DNA from: Henriciella sp.
GTDB taxonomy: Bacteria; Pseudomonadota; Alphaproteobacteria; Caulobacterales; Hyphomonadaceae
Direction of reading: 5' to 3'
Assembly (NCBI GenBank): GCA_013214545.1
Contig: JABSQB010000010.1
Location: 1 to 64,000 of the forward strand
DNA length: 64,000 nucleotides
The translations under genes and the position numbers were made by a program. Under the pieces are notes generated by a model. The model was not told where the DNA came from. It was given only the letters and a program-made list of their open reading frames with translations, and made no database searches. Of this stretch, positions 42,525 through 53,271 are shown piece by piece. Positions within the stretch are counted from its first letter, which is position 1. Every line of letters starts with the position of its first letter.

Positions 42525-43826
42525 ATGATCAACAAAACCAAACAAACCGACACCGCTAAACTCGAGATCAAGGCTCAAACGCTTGAACTCCCTGTTTTGA
42601 GCGGCACGCACGGCCCTGATGTCGTCGATGTCAAACGCCTGTATGCTGAAGCTGGTGTCTTCACCCTCGACCCTGGTTTCACTTCTACCGGTTCCTGCGA
42701 AAGCCAGATCACGTTTATCAACGGCGAGGAAGGCATTCTGCTGCACCGCGGCTATCCGATCGATCAACTGGCCGAACAATCGGGTTTTCTGGAAGTCGCT
42801 TATCTGCTGCTGAATGGCGAGCTGCCAACTCAGGCAGAGTTTCGTGAGTTCAATGGCCGCGTAACCCAGCACACATTGCTCCACACCCAAATGGACCGAT
42901 TCTTTGACGGGTTCCGCCGTGACAGCCACCCAATGGCGATGCTGACTGGCACAGTCGGCGCCATGTCGGCCTTCTATCCTGGCGCCATGGACAGCTCCGA
43001 CCCGGTAGAACGCAATCTCGCTTACATTCGTCTGATCGCGAAAATGCCGACCCTGGCCGCTCGCATTTACAAGTACACGCAAGGCCAGAAATTCGTCGAT
43101 CCAGTAAATGAATTGTCTTACGGCGAGAATTTCCTGCGTATGTGCTTCTCGGTCCCAGCTGAGAAATACAAAATCAGCCCAACACTCGCCCGTGCCATGG
43201 ACAAGATTTTTATCCTCCACGCGGATCATGAGCAAAACGCCTCGACCTCGACTGTACGTCTCGCCGGGTCTTCTGGCGCACACCCTTACGCTGCCATTGC
43301 AGCTGGTGTTGCTTCGCTTTGGGGCCCAAGCCATGGCGGCGCAAACGAAGCGTGCCTGAACATGCTGCGCGAGATCGGCACCGTCGATCGCATCCCGGAA
43401 TATATCGAAAAATCAAAGGATAAGTCCGACAGCTTCCGCCTGATGGGCTTCGGTCACCGCGTTTACAAAAACTATGATCCACGCGCGACGGTGATGCAGA
43501 AAACCGCGCACGAAGTGCTCGATGAGCTCGGGATCGATACGCCGATTCTTCGCGTGGCCCGCGAGCTGGAACGTCTGGCCTTGGAAGACGAGTACTTCCG
43601 CGAAAAGAAACTCTACCCGAATGTCGACTTCTATTCCGGCGTAATTCTCGATGCGATGGGCTTCCCGACTGACATGTTTACCGTGCTATTCGCCCTCGCA
43701 CGGACCGTCGGCTGGTGTTCACAGCTGAACGAATTCATCGAAGATCCATCTCAGCGCATCGGTCGCCCGCGCCAAATCTACACGGGCGCAGCCCAACGAG
43801 ACTTCGTACCGATTACTGAGCGCTAA
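42525..43826 (+). CDS. gltA: Citrate synthase
   Basis: 433 aa; [62 protein letters not shown]. Confidence 0.97.
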   Translation: MINKTKQTDTAKLEIKAQTLELPVLSGTHGPDVVDVKRLYAEAGVFTLDPGFTSTGSCESQITFINGEEGILLHRGYPIDQLAEQSGFLEVAYLLLNGELPTQAEFREFNGRVTQHTLLHTQMDRFFDGFRRDSHPMAMLTGTVGAMSAFYPGAMDSSDPVERNLAYIRLIAKMPTLAARIYKYTQGQKFVDPVNELSYGENFLRMCFSVPAEKYKISPTLARAMDKIFILHADHEQNASTSTVRLAGSSGAHPYAAIAAGVASLWGPSHGGANEACLNMLREIGTVDRIPEYIEKSKDKSDSFRLMGFGHRVYKNYDPRATVMQKTAHEVLDELGIDTPILRVARELERLALEDEYFREKKLYPNVDFYSGVILDAMGFPTDMFTVLFALARTVGWCSQLNEFIEDPSQRIGRPRQIYTGAAQRDFVPITER

Positions 43827-44973
43827 CAACGCCCAAAATCGCTTTTGCGGCAATAACAGGCGCCGCCTCATCGCGCTCTCCCATTCGGGAGAGCGCTTTG
43901 TTTTGCGCGTCTGTTTGGGCCTTCAACGCCGCCGCGTCGGTGAGCAACGCCCGTGCTCTCTCTGACAGCAGATCGGCCCGAAAGCGCGTCTGAACAAATT
44001 CAGGGGCGACTTCTGTGTCATCGGCGGCGATGTTCAGCAGCGTTATATGAGCCGGTTTGTAGAGCAGGTATCGCGCCAGCATCCACGTGATCCAGCCGGT
44101 TTTATAGCCAACAATAAACGGCGTTCCCTGAACCGCGAGTTCGCTGGTCACCGTGCCTGAACAGGCCAGCGCGAGATCTGCCGCGGCCAGGATATCTGCT
44201 GAAGCGTCCGCCTCATCTGTCAGGACTGCCCAATCTTCTAGCTTTGGGAATTCATCGAGAAACTGCGCCCGCACAGAGGGCGCTGGCGCTGCCACCACTT
44301 TCAAGTAGGGCTGCTGCGACTTTAACAGCCAGGCGGCCTCCATCAGAACTGGCGCAACGCGCTTGATCTCGCTCGGTCGGCTGCCAGGCAAGATAAGCAG
44401 CATTTGATCACCGCCCGATAATCCAAGCCTGCTGCGATAGGAATTTCTGTCGCCGCGCTCTGTGCGGCTGAGCGCGGGATTACCCATCACGGTAACAGGC
44501 AATCCGTGCGGCTCGTAGTAGGCGGTCTCCATATGATGCAGGCAGATCAGATGGTCGACCAGTCCTGCCAGCGTCCTGGCGCGCCCGGGACGGGTTGCCC
44601 AGACCTGCGGCCCGACCAGTTTGATCAACTTGATACTGGGATCACGATCGCGCACGCGCTGCGCCACGCGCAGCATGAACCCCCAGGAGTCGACCAGGAT
44701 CACCGCGTCGGGCTTGAAGTCCAGAATGGCATCTGCAGCTTGATCAGCGAGCTTCACGACCGTGCCGTAAGCCTTCAAACCTTCAAACAGGCCCAGGATC
44801 GACAAAGGCGCGATATCGATCGGCGAGTCGATGCCGATTTTCTTCAGTTCGCCGCCGCCAATTCCGGCAAGCATCACCTCCGAATTGAGCATTTTCAGGG
44901 CCTCAGCAGTTTCTCGCGCCAGAAGATCTCCCGACGGTTCGGCAGCTACCAGGAAAATGCGGGGCGCGCTCAC
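43813..44973 (-). CDS. lpxB: Lipid-A-disaccharide synthase
   Basis: 386 aa; [49 protein letters not shown]. Confidence 0.95.
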   Translation of the reverse strand: MSAPRIFLVAAEPSGDLLARETAEALKMLNSEVMLAGIGGGELKKIGIDSPIDIAPLSILGLFEGLKAYGTVVKLADQAADAILDFKPDAVILVDSWGFMLRVAQRVRDRDPSIKLIKLVGPQVWATRPGRARTLAGLVDHLICLHHMETAYYEPHGLPVTVMGNPALSRTERGDRNSYRSRLGLSGGDQMLLILPGSRPSEIKRVAPVLMEAAWLLKSQQPYLKVVAAPAPSVRAQFLDEFPKLEDWAVLTDEADASADILAAADLALACSGTVTSELAVQGTPFIVGYKTGWITWMLARYLLYKPAHITLLNIAADDTEVAPEFVQTRFRADLLSERARALLTDAAALKAQTDAQNKALSRMGERDEAAPVIAAKAILGVVSAQ

Positions 44974-45812
44974 GCGCCTTTGTCCTGAGGCAGGCCATAT
45001 AGAAACAGTCCGAGAGCCTCTGCATGCGCTTTCACGGTGTCGACGTCGACAATCAGGGCGCCACCTGCCTCATATCCGATTCCGGCCAAACCGGCGGCCG
45101 CGGCACCATCCAAGGTTTTCTTGCCGATTGTTGGAAGATCGATACGCCGTTCCTGTTGCGGCTTGGGACATTTGACCAGCACGCCGAGCCGTTCGGTTTC
45201 AGACCCGCGGATTTCGAGCGGTAGACCGGCGCACCGCTTTAGCATCTCATCAGTTCCCTCCTGCGCCTCAACGCAAAGGACCAGGCCATTGGCCACAATC
45301 GCGCCTTGCCCGATGTCGAGACGGCCAATCTCGCGCGCGACATGCGCTGCCTTTTTGAGATCGTCCATTGCGGCATCAGATGGCTGAGGACCGACGAGCA
45401 AGCCTTCCGGAGCTTCCAGACGCCCCGCCGCCACGTCGGCGCCGATGATCTCAAAGCCTTCATCTTCGAACACACTGATCATGAAGGTCAGCAGAGCGTC
45501 GTCACCTTTACGCGCCGCTGCAATGGCCTTGGGAAGCAGCGACATACCTTTCATGTCGGGTTTCAGCGCCTTGAAATCAGGACGCTTGACGATGCCAGCA
45601 AAACAAATCTGCTCGCACCCCGCATTGCGGAATGCTTTGAACGCTTTACCGATCTCGGCAATGCCGCTGACCTCGCCAGGGAATCGCTCCAGAGCCGCTT
45701 CTTCGAAGCCTCTCAGTCGCAGTACGTATACGCCCTGTCCGCGTTCCAGTGCGGCCTCAGCGACCTGAACGGGCAGTTCGCCCAAGCCTGCAATAATCCC
45801 GAGTGGTGCCAA
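44970..45812 (-). CDS. lpxI: UDP-2,3-diacylglucosamine diphosphatase LpxI
   Basis: 280 aa; LGIIAGLGELPVQVAEAAL; PTIGKKTLDGAAAAGLAGIGYEAGGALIVD. Confidence 0.93.
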   Translation of the reverse strand: MAPLGIIAGLGELPVQVAEAALERGQGVYVLRLRGFEEAALERFPGEVSGIAEIGKAFKAFRNAGCEQICFAGIVKRPDFKALKPDMKGMSLLPKAIAAARKGDDALLTFMISVFEDEGFEIIGADVAAGRLEAPEGLLVGPQPSDAAMDDLKKAAHVAREIGRLDIGQGAIVANGLVLCVEAQEGTDEMLKRCAGLPLEIRGSETERLGVLVKCPKPQQERRIDLPTIGKKTLDGAAAAGLAGIGYEAGGALIVDVDTVKAHAEALGLFLYGLPQDKGA

Positions 45813-45821
45813 GCCTGCCTC

Positions 45822-46613
45822 CTATCGCGGCAAACACAATGCGCGGTTCTTGCTGCTGCGAATGAAATCAACGATCTGCATGACTTCTGCAGTCTCGGCA
45901 AATGCGGCAGCAGTATCTTCGAGCCGCTCAGAGAACGTGCCCTCCTTCGCATAGAGCATGCGATAGGCCGAGCGCAGGCTGCGTATGGTCTCTCTGGAGA
46001 AGCCGCGGCGTTTCAAACCGACGACATTCAAACCGGCAAGGTGCGCGTGATTCCCAACAACCGAGCCAAATGGAATAACATCCGCAACCAGGATCGAACC
46101 TCCGCCAACAAAGGCATGATCGCCAATGCGGCACCATTGGTGCACCGCCACAGCGCCTCCAAACCAGACCTGTTCCCCGACTGTGACGTGCCCGCCAATA
46201 TGGGTGTTATTGGCGATCACACACTTATTGCCAACAACACAGTCGTGCGCTGCGTGCGTATGCGCCATGAACAAGCATTCTTCGCCGACCTTGGTCACAC
46301 CGCCATGCTCCGGGGACCCGGCGTGCAGCGTGGTATGCTCGCGCATCACGGTTCCAGCGCCCACTTCAAGACGCGATTCTGCACTATCGCGATAGCCTAG
46401 CACCTGGGGCGGGCCACCCAGAACAGAGCCGGGAAACACCTCGACGCCTTCGTTGAGTAGCGTCCGACCAATCACAGTCGCCTTGGGATGCAGCGTGACA
46501 TTATCGTGCACAACCGCGTCCGGCCCAACATAAGCCATCGCGCCCACGGTCACGTTGGTTCCGAGCTCAGCGCCGGATTCAACAACGGCGGTAGGATGGA
46601 TGGTAGCCGTCAT
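45822..46613 (-). CDS. lpxA: UDP-N-acetylglucosamine O-acyltransferase
   Basis: 263 aa; hexapeptide repeats, IHPTAVVESGAELGTNVTVGAMAYVGPDAVV, LNVVGLKRRGFSRETIRSLRSAYR. Confidence 0.96.
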   Translation of the reverse strand: MTATIHPTAVVESGAELGTNVTVGAMAYVGPDAVVHDNVTLHPKATVIGRTLLNEGVEVFPGSVLGGPPQVLGYRDSAESRLEVGAGTVMREHTTLHAGSPEHGGVTKVGEECLFMAHTHAAHDCVVGNKCVIANNTHIGGHVTVGEQVWFGGAVAVHQWCRIGDHAFVGGGSILVADVIPFGSVVGNHAHLAGLNVVGLKRRGFSRETIRSLRSAYRMLYAKEGTFSERLEDTAAAFAETAEVMQIVDFIRSSKNRALCLPR

Positions 46614-47614
46614 TTTGGTTTCTTCTTCGGAGCAACTTGCTTTTGGATCCAGGCGATCTCGCGCAGATACTGCCGCAAGGGACGCGCCGGGCTGCCGCCC
46701 CAGGTCTCTCCCGCAGGAATGTCGCGAAAGATGCCCGATGCCGCCGCGAGCTGCGCGCCGGCGCCAATATGCACATGGTCAGCGATGCCAACGCGGCCAC
46801 CCATGACCACACCATCGTCGATCGAGCTAGTTCCCGAAATACCTGTAAAGCTCGCCATCATGACATTTCTTCCGATCACAACATTATGCGCGATCTGCAC
46901 CAGATTATCGATCTTGGTGCGCTCACCGATGATCGTATCATCAAAGGCGCCGCGGTCGATGCATGTGTTGGCGCCGATCGTCACAAGGTCCTGAATGATA
47001 ACGCGCCCCCATTGCGGCACGTCCTCAGCCCCCTCAGGTCCAGCTGTTACGCCAAACCCAGCCTCGCCGATACTGGCGCCGGCCAGAATGGTCACATCAT
47101 TACCGATCAGGGCGCAGCGAATGCTCACGTTCGGCCCGATCTTGGTCCGAGCGCCAATCTGCACACCTGGGCCAATCACAACACCGGGCGCAATTTCAGC
47201 TTCTTCACCAATCGACGCGCCAGCGCCAATGACTGCTGAAGGCGCAACCTTAGCCGTCTCGTGAATTGACGCGGCTTCGCCAGATTCAGTCCACGACTTC
47301 AGTTCAAACAACTCCTCTGACGCCCGCTTCTGAGCAAAGCGCGGGTGTGAAACAACTACTGGGGTGACGCCATCCGGCAGCGCTCCAGCGGCATTATCGT
47401 GGACAAAACACGCCGTTGCTGATGCGCTGACATTCATACTGCGCTTTGGATCACCCTCGAAGAAGCAGATATCGCCTTCGCGCGCACTTGCCGCGGCAGC
47501 GATGCTGCTGATCTCCGGGTCAGCGCTAACACTTGTGTCGAGACCGCAGACGTCCAAAAGGGTCCGCAGAGACTGCGGACCCTTATAGGTGTAAAAGCGT
47601 TCGTCGACTGGCAT
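46610..47614 (-). CDS. lpxD: UDP-3-O-(3-hydroxyacyl)glucosamine N-acyltransferase
   Basis: 334 aa; hexapeptide repeats; CIDRGAFDDTIIGERTKIDNLVQIAHNVVIG. Confidence 0.96.
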   Translation of the reverse strand: MPVDERFYTYKGPQSLRTLLDVCGLDTSVSADPEISSIAAAASAREGDICFFEGDPKRSMNVSASATACFVHDNAAGALPDGVTPVVVSHPRFAQKRASEELFELKSWTESGEAASIHETAKVAPSAVIGAGASIGEEAEIAPGVVIGPGVQIGARTKIGPNVSIRCALIGNDVTILAGASIGEAGFGVTAGPEGAEDVPQWGRVIIQDLVTIGANTCIDRGAFDDTIIGERTKIDNLVQIAHNVVIGRNVMMASFTGISGTSSIDDGVVMGGRVGIADHVHIGAGAQLAAASGIFRDIPAGETWGGSPARPLRQYLREIAWIQKQVAPKKKPK

Positions 47615-47632
47615 CAGCCCCCCGATGCTTGC

Positions 47633-48226
47633 TTATTGTTGTGCTTGCGGCGGCGGAAGTTTCTGGCGCGTCACGGTAATGGTCGGTGTTGCCGCATCCA
47701 GTTTCGCAATAACAGTTGCCGTCAGATCCGTGGCTTGATCGGTGAACACCACGTTGGAGCGATCGAGAATAACGTTAGCGTTGTTCTCCGTGACCACTTC
47801 CCGCAGGATTGGAACCAAAGCGTTGTTAAGGTCGATCAGGGCCTTGCGCTCAGTCAGCGCCAGTTCCTGTGATGCGATTTGACGATCACGATTGAATTCA
47901 TTTGCCTTACGCGCGTAATTTTCGACTTCGGTTTTCAAAGCCGCATCAGCACGCATGGCTTCTGGCGTCATATTTGCGGTCTTTGCTTCGATAGCAGCGC
48001 CTTCAGTTTGAAGCTGGGTTACAGTCGGTTGAAGCTCCGCCTGCATCGCGGCCTCGATACCCTGAATTTTGGTCGCAACATCCTGACCGGCTTTGCTCTG
48101 CGTCAGAATCTGTGTGCGGTCTATAACAATCACATTGGTGCCTTGCGCATAGGCAGGCGCAGCAATCGTCAGCGGCGCGGCGACGGCCATGGAAAGCGCC
48201 GCGAGAATAGCTTTAACGGGAAACAT
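47633..48226 (-). CDS. skp: OmpH/Skp family periplasmic chaperone
   Basis: Start MFPVKAILAALSMAVAAPLTIAAPAYA at 48226; coiled-coil OmpH-like body. Confidence 0.88.
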   Translation of the reverse strand: MFPVKAILAALSMAVAAPLTIAAPAYAQGTNVIVIDRTQILTQSKAGQDVATKIQGIEAAMQAELQPTVTQLQTEGAAIEAKTANMTPEAMRADAALKTEVENYARKANEFNRDRQIASQELALTERKALIDLNNALVPILREVVTENNANVILDRSNVVFTDQATDLTATVIAKLDAATPTITVTRQKLPPPQAQQ

Positions 48227-48257
48227 GTGTCTCTCTCCTGTGAGAACAATGATTAAA

Positions 48258-50855
48258 CTAGAAGCGAGTGGACGTACTGAATCGGAAGGTCTCCGTCCGG
48301 TCGTACTCCTCCTTGCGTAGGATTTGTGAAAAGTCGAACTGGATAGGTCCGAACGGTGAGTCCCAGCCCACTGAAAGGCCCGCTGAAGCGCGAAGCCCAA
48401 GTGCATCTCTAATGGTTCGGGAAGCGGGTAGGCCGCCCGGAATGTTGTTGAACTGTCCGGCCCGGGTGGTGAAGAAAATCTCTGTCTCCCCGGTGGTCTC
48501 GTTCAGGACCAGATCAGAATCGTCCAGGATGCCGACAGACCCTGCCTCAACGAACAGCTTGGTCCGAATACCATACTCTTCGGGCAGATAATTCGGAATC
48601 GTGATCTCACCTGTGCCTTGGTAATAGACTTTGCCGCCAAGCGAGTTTTGCGCGATAACGTCAATGACATTACCTTCAGTGTCAGCGATCACATCGACAA
48701 CGCGAGGACCGAGGCCAGCAACATCAAAGCCGCGGAACGAAGATCCGCCGCGGAAGAAACGGTTGTTAATCCGGATGCTGTCATCATCTCCCCAGGGTTC
48801 GATCACACCGCCAGACAACCGCACGCTGGCGCGGACACCTTTGAAGATTCCGCGATAGGCAGCGCCGGTCAGCTCCGTTCGGACGTACTGCACGTCGCCG
48901 CCGAAGCCAGCAAAATCTTGTGAAATCGAGAGGTCGAAGCCGCCGGTTGGCGCAATCGGGTCATTCCGCCGGTCCCAGTTAAAAGAGTATCCGATCAGCG
49001 ATGTGATATCCGAACGCTCACTGTTACAAATCGTCGAACGGAAGGCGTAGAGCGGCGAACACTGGTCTACAATAATTGTCCCATCCGGCAAAGGTGTACG
49101 ATCAATCGGGATCGGCACCTGAACCGCAGTATCGTCGCTTGGGTCATCGGGCGTCGCGGGGATGTTGCGATCGATCAGGATTTCTTCGGTCGCCAGCCCG
49201 CCGCCATCTTCGAAGATAACAAGTTGGGTGTCTTCAACATTAATCTCATCCGATTGCAGGCGATAGCGCAGCTGCAGTCCTGTATTGTCGGTGACCGGGA
49301 AGCCAAAGCTCACACCGGCACCAATGGTTTCGGACTCAAAGTCGGAAACATCGAGGAAGTCTGAACGGGTCGAGAAAAGCTCGAGGCCGGCTGACAGGTT
49401 GCGATCCAGAAAGCGCGGTTCCTGAAATCTAAAATCGACAAACTGTTGACGATCCGATGCCGACACGCGGGCGATCAGAGTTTGCCCACGGCCACGTAAG
49501 TTGCGCTGAGACACACTCAAATCGATCAGGAAGGCGTCTACAGAAGAAAAACCGGCCGCAAACGACAATTCGCCGGTTGCCTGTTCCTTCACCTCAAGAT
49601 CGACAACGGTGCGGTCCGGGCGCGTGCCGGCCCGTTCAGTGATTTCAACCTCTTCAAAATAGCCAAGCGCGCGAACCCGGTTTCGCGAACGATCAAGCAG
49701 AACGCGGTTAAACGCATCGCCTTCAGCAACGCGAAGCTCTCGCCGTATGACCCGGTCGAGCGTGCTGGTGTTACCGACAATATTGATCCGTTCGATATAG
49801 ACACGCGGTCCTTCATCGATAGCGAAGGTTACATTCACCTTACGGGTTTCGGGATCGGCTTCGAGCCTCGGATTGATGTCAACAAAGGCATATCCAGCGA
49901 TACCAGCGGCATAGGTCAGTGTATCAATCGTGTCTTCGATCTGATCGCCGCGGAACAAATCGCCATCCTGAATGGCAATCGCACGGCGTAGGCCTTCTGA
50001 ACTCAGCTTATCGAGCGCGGTCTCAACCTGAACGTCGCCAAACGTATACTGCTCGCCCTCTTCAATCGTGTAGGTGATGTAGAAGTCTTCGCGGTCCGGC
50101 GTTAGGTCAGCAACCGCAGAAATTACGCGAAAATCATAATAGCCGCGATTTTGATAGAACTGGCGCAGAAGTTCGCGGTCATATTCGAGGCGGCCAGGGT
50201 CATAGTTGTCGTTCGAGCTGAAAAAGCGCCACCAGCGCGATTGTTTGGTTACGACCTCACTGCGCAGACGTCGGTCAGTGAACTCATCATTGCCGATAAA
50301 GTTGATAGCGCGCACACCCGTAACCGGACCTTCAGTGACCACGAACACCAGGTCAACGCGGTTTTGATCCAGCGGCTTGTATTGCGGTTCCACCGTGGCA
50401 GAGAAGCGTCCAGACTGCCGGTACAACTCAAGAATGCGCTGCACATCCGCCTGTACGCGTGCGGCGGTAAAGATACCGCGCGGAGCGGCTTGAACTTCTT
50501 CCCGCAATTTATCGTCATCCAGGGCGCGATTGCCTTCAAACAAGACGCGGTTGATGATCGGGTTCTCAACCACGCGCACGACCAGATCCGGACCGGCTTT
50601 TTCAAAGCTCGCATCCGCAAATAGGCCCGTGGCAAACAGTGTTTTAAGCGACAAGTCGATGCGAGACGGATCAAACGTATCACCTGGCGAAACCAGCAGA
50701 TAGGACTGTACCGTGCGGTCTTCGATACGCTGATTGCCTTCAATGCGGATCTGGCGAATCGTCTCGGACGATTGCGCAACGGCCTCCAGAACGGGTGTTC
50801 CAGTTAGAGCAAGCGCGCTCGTCGCCATGAAGGCTGCAGCCAGTACTTTACGCAT
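48258..50855 (-). CDS. bamA: Outer membrane protein assembly factor BamA
   Basis: Start MRKVLAAAFMATSALALTGTP at 50855; POTRA repeats (IRQIRIEGNQRIEDRTVQSYLLVSPGD) and C-terminal barrel ending FRFSTSTRF. Confidence 0.96.
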   Translation of the reverse strand: MRKVLAAAFMATSALALTGTPVLEAVAQSSETIRQIRIEGNQRIEDRTVQSYLLVSPGDTFDPSRIDLSLKTLFATGLFADASFEKAGPDLVVRVVENPIINRVLFEGNRALDDDKLREEVQAAPRGIFTAARVQADVQRILELYRQSGRFSATVEPQYKPLDQNRVDLVFVVTEGPVTGVRAINFIGNDEFTDRRLRSEVVTKQSRWWRFFSSNDNYDPGRLEYDRELLRQFYQNRGYYDFRVISAVADLTPDREDFYITYTIEEGEQYTFGDVQVETALDKLSSEGLRRAIAIQDGDLFRGDQIEDTIDTLTYAAGIAGYAFVDINPRLEADPETRKVNVTFAIDEGPRVYIERINIVGNTSTLDRVIRRELRVAEGDAFNRVLLDRSRNRVRALGYFEEVEITERAGTRPDRTVVDLEVKEQATGELSFAAGFSSVDAFLIDLSVSQRNLRGRGQTLIARVSASDRQQFVDFRFQEPRFLDRNLSAGLELFSTRSDFLDVSDFESETIGAGVSFGFPVTDNTGLQLRYRLQSDEINVEDTQLVIFEDGGGLATEEILIDRNIPATPDDPSDDTAVQVPIPIDRTPLPDGTIIVDQCSPLYAFRSTICNSERSDITSLIGYSFNWDRRNDPIAPTGGFDLSISQDFAGFGGDVQYVRTELTGAAYRGIFKGVRASVRLSGGVIEPWGDDDSIRINNRFFRGGSSFRGFDVAGLGPRVVDVIADTEGNVIDVIAQNSLGGKVYYQGTGEITIPNYLPEEYGIRTKLFVEAGSVGILDDSDLVLNETTGETEIFFTTRAGQFNNIPGGLPASRTIRDALGLRASAGLSVGWDSPFGPIQFDFSQILRKEEYDRTETFRFSTSTRF

Positions 50856-50884
50856 CGATCCCTCGATCCTCCTTGGTAAGCGTC

Positions 50885-52060
50885 CTATTCGCTTGTTGGT
50901 CTTTCGAAAAGACCGGTTTCCAGAACATCGCCCCAAGTGATGAAAACGAACATGGTCAATAGCAGACCGAGCCCAGCCATCAATGCCACCTCCTGCACCT
51001 TTTCAGGCATGACCTTACCGGTCACGAACTCATAGGCATTGAAAACGAGGTGGCCACCATCAAGAACCGGTAACGGCAACAGGTTGAAAAAGCCGATCCC
51101 GATTGAGATCAGTGCGCATAGCTGCAGCACGGACCATCCAAGTGTGCTCAGCCGCGTGGTCAGCGGCACGGCGTCTGCGCCCATGGCCTGATTGACGATA
51201 CGACGCCCGGCATCACCAATCGCGATCGGGCCGCTCATCAAAGCGAGCGGCTCCTTGCCGGTGACGATTCTACCGAGCATATAAACGGTGTGCTCAACGG
51301 TGCTCTTGGTTTCCAGCACACCTTTGCTGAGGGCGCTGATCGGACCGTAGCGGCGATACTCTACGCTTTCGATCACCGGCGCTGGCGCGATACCAATTGT
51401 GCCCTGAGGAACAATCTGACCGAGTTGATTCTCTCGTACTTCGCGCCGCGGCGTCACCGACAAAGTGAGCGATTCTGAACCGCGCTGGACATCGAAGTCG
51501 AGCGCCCGCCCGGACGACATGCTGGTAATGACAATGAGATCTGAAAGCGCCTGAATGGGTTTGCCGTCAATCGAACGGATGACATCACCTGGCTGCATGC
51601 CTGCAGCTTCAGCCGGATAATCAGGCGCTACGCTGTAGGCATAAACATCATAAGTCTCCACCCCGCGAAATGCGAAGAAAATGGCAAATAGCAAGACGGC
51701 GAGAATAAAGTTGGCCGCCGGTCCTGCTAAAGCCACCAGAGAACGCGCGCCCACGCCGAGCTGCGGATAGGGTTTGCCGACAGGGCCGTCTACGACCTTA
51801 CCAACATCATTCGGCAGCTGGCTCTCACCCACGAATTTGACGAAGCCGCCGAGCGGAATCCAATTCACGCGCCAACGGGTGCCATTCTTGTCCTTGGTTT
51901 CGAAGATCGGTTTGCCAAATCCGACAGAAAACGACTCAACGGCGGCGCCATACCATCGACCCATCCAATAATGGCCGAGTTCGTGTATGATCACGACGAC
52001 GCCCAATAAGAACGCTAGGCATACCAGAAATATCGGGCCCTGCGACAGAATCTCGGTCAC
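50885..52060 (-). CDS. rseP: Site-2 metalloprotease RseP
   Basis: 391 aa; VVIIHELGHYWMGRWYG; PDZ PAEAAGMQPGDVIRSIDGK; NLLPLPVLDGGHLVF. Confidence 0.96.
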   Translation of the reverse strand: MTEILSQGPIFLVCLAFLLGVVVIIHELGHYWMGRWYGAAVESFSVGFGKPIFETKDKNGTRWRVNWIPLGGFVKFVGESQLPNDVGKVVDGPVGKPYPQLGVGARSLVALAGPAANFILAVLLFAIFFAFRGVETYDVYAYSVAPDYPAEAAGMQPGDVIRSIDGKPIQALSDLIVITSMSSGRALDFDVQRGSESLTLSVTPRREVRENQLGQIVPQGTIGIAPAPVIESVEYRRYGPISALSKGVLETKSTVEHTVYMLGRIVTGKEPLALMSGPIAIGDAGRRIVNQAMGADAVPLTTRLSTLGWSVLQLCALISIGIGFFNLLPLPVLDGGHLVFNAYEFVTGKVMPEKVQEVALMAGLGLLLTMFVFITWGDVLETGLFERPTSE

Positions 52061-53271
52061 GCTGTACGCTCCTGCTTCTGGCTCTTCACTTCATCCAGAA
52101 GCGCGCCCGTCAATCTTTCAGCTTCGGATTGTATTGCTAGAATCGCTTCCAAGTTTTCGCAATCCTCACAAGACATTGATCCGGTCAGAAACCGCTCCAT
52201 CACAGTCTCCACAATCCAGCTTATGTCGAGGAATCCGCATTGGCCCGCGAGAAATGCAGCTACGGCCCCTTCATTAGCGCAATTTAATACAATCGGCGCG
52301 CCTTTTGCGAGATTTATCGCTCGGCGCGCAAGATCAACCGCGGGAAACTTCGAGGCGTCGAGCGGCTCAAAATCAAGCTGACTCAGAGCCACCAGGTCCA
52401 GTCGATCGACGGGTGTTGACTCGCGCCGCTCGGGCCACGTTAATGCATGCGAGATCGGTGTGCGCATGTCAGGAACACCCATCTGCGCGAGCACTGAGCC
52501 ATCGCGATAGGCGACCGCAGAATGCAGAATCGATTGCGGATGCACCACAACTTCAATCTGATCTTCGGGTAGGTCGAAGAGATAGCAGGCTTCGATCAGT
52601 TCGAGCCCTTTATTAAACAGGGTCGCGCTATCGATCGAGATTTTCTCGCCCATGTCCCAGCGCGGATGCGCTAAAGCACGGCGGGGCGTGACTGTTTTCA
52701 GGTCTTCCCTCGTCGCTGTTCGAAACGGCCCGCCAGAGGCAGTGAGAATGATGCGCTCCACATCCTCGCGACGCTCCATAACCTGAAACATCGCATTGTG
52801 TTCGGAATCGGTAGGCACGATCTCGGTACTTCGTTCTGCCGCGATCCGCTTCAAAAGCGGTCCAGCGCAAACCATGCTCTCTTTATTGGCGAGCGCGACG
52901 GAGTTTCCAGCATCCACGGCCGCCAGAGTGGACGGCAATCCGGATATTCCGACAATCGCTGCAAGCACGCGGTCGACCGGGCGACGAGCGGCGTCGTCAA
53001 CGGCGTCCGAACCGGCAGAAACCTCAATATCGAGGCCTGAGAGCGCATCGCGCACCAATTCGAGCTTAGACTGGTCAGCGATCACCACGCATTGGGGCTC
53101 GAATTCTCGCGCTTGCTCAATCAATAAATCCGCGTTTCGCCCTCCGGCGAGTGTGTCGATCGCGAAGACAGGGTCTGATGACTGCACATTCGCGTGCGCA
53201 ACCACCGACAATGCCGATGTTCCGATAGATCCGGTTGACCCCAGAATCGAGATGGTTCTAACGCCACTCAT
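52057..53271 (-). CDS. dxr: 1-deoxy-D-xylulose 5-phosphate reductoisomerase
   Basis: Start MSGVRTISILGSTGSIGTS at 53271; IVPTDSEHNAMFQ; ASGGPFR. Confidence 0.96.
   Translation of the reverse strand: MSGVRTISILGSTGSIGTSALSVVAHANVQSSDPVFAIDTLAGGRNADLLIEQAREFEPQCVVIADQSKLELVRDALSGLDIEVSAGSDAVDDAARRPVDRVLAAIVGISGLPSTLAAVDAGNSVALANKESMVCAGPLLKRIAAERSTEIVPTDSEHNAMFQVMERREDVERIILTASGGPFRTATREDLKTVTPRRALAHPRWDMGEKISIDSATLFNKGLELIEACYLFDLPEDQIEVVVHPQSILHSAVAYRDGSVLAQMGVPDMRTPISHALTWPERRESTPVDRLDLVALSQLDFEPLDASKFPAVDLARRAINLAKGAPIVLNCANEGAVAAFLAGQCGFLDISWIVETVMERFLTGSMSCEDCENLEAILAIQSEAERLTGALLDEVKSQKQERTA

Noticed and set aside
42279-43334. 351-aa minus-strand ORF opposite gltX/gltA
   Set aside because: Antisense to clear genes; composition typical of spurious reverse-frame translation.
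45306-46400. 364-aa plus-strand ORF opposite lpxI/lpxA
   Set aside because: Antisense to two clear essential genes; no domain recognised.
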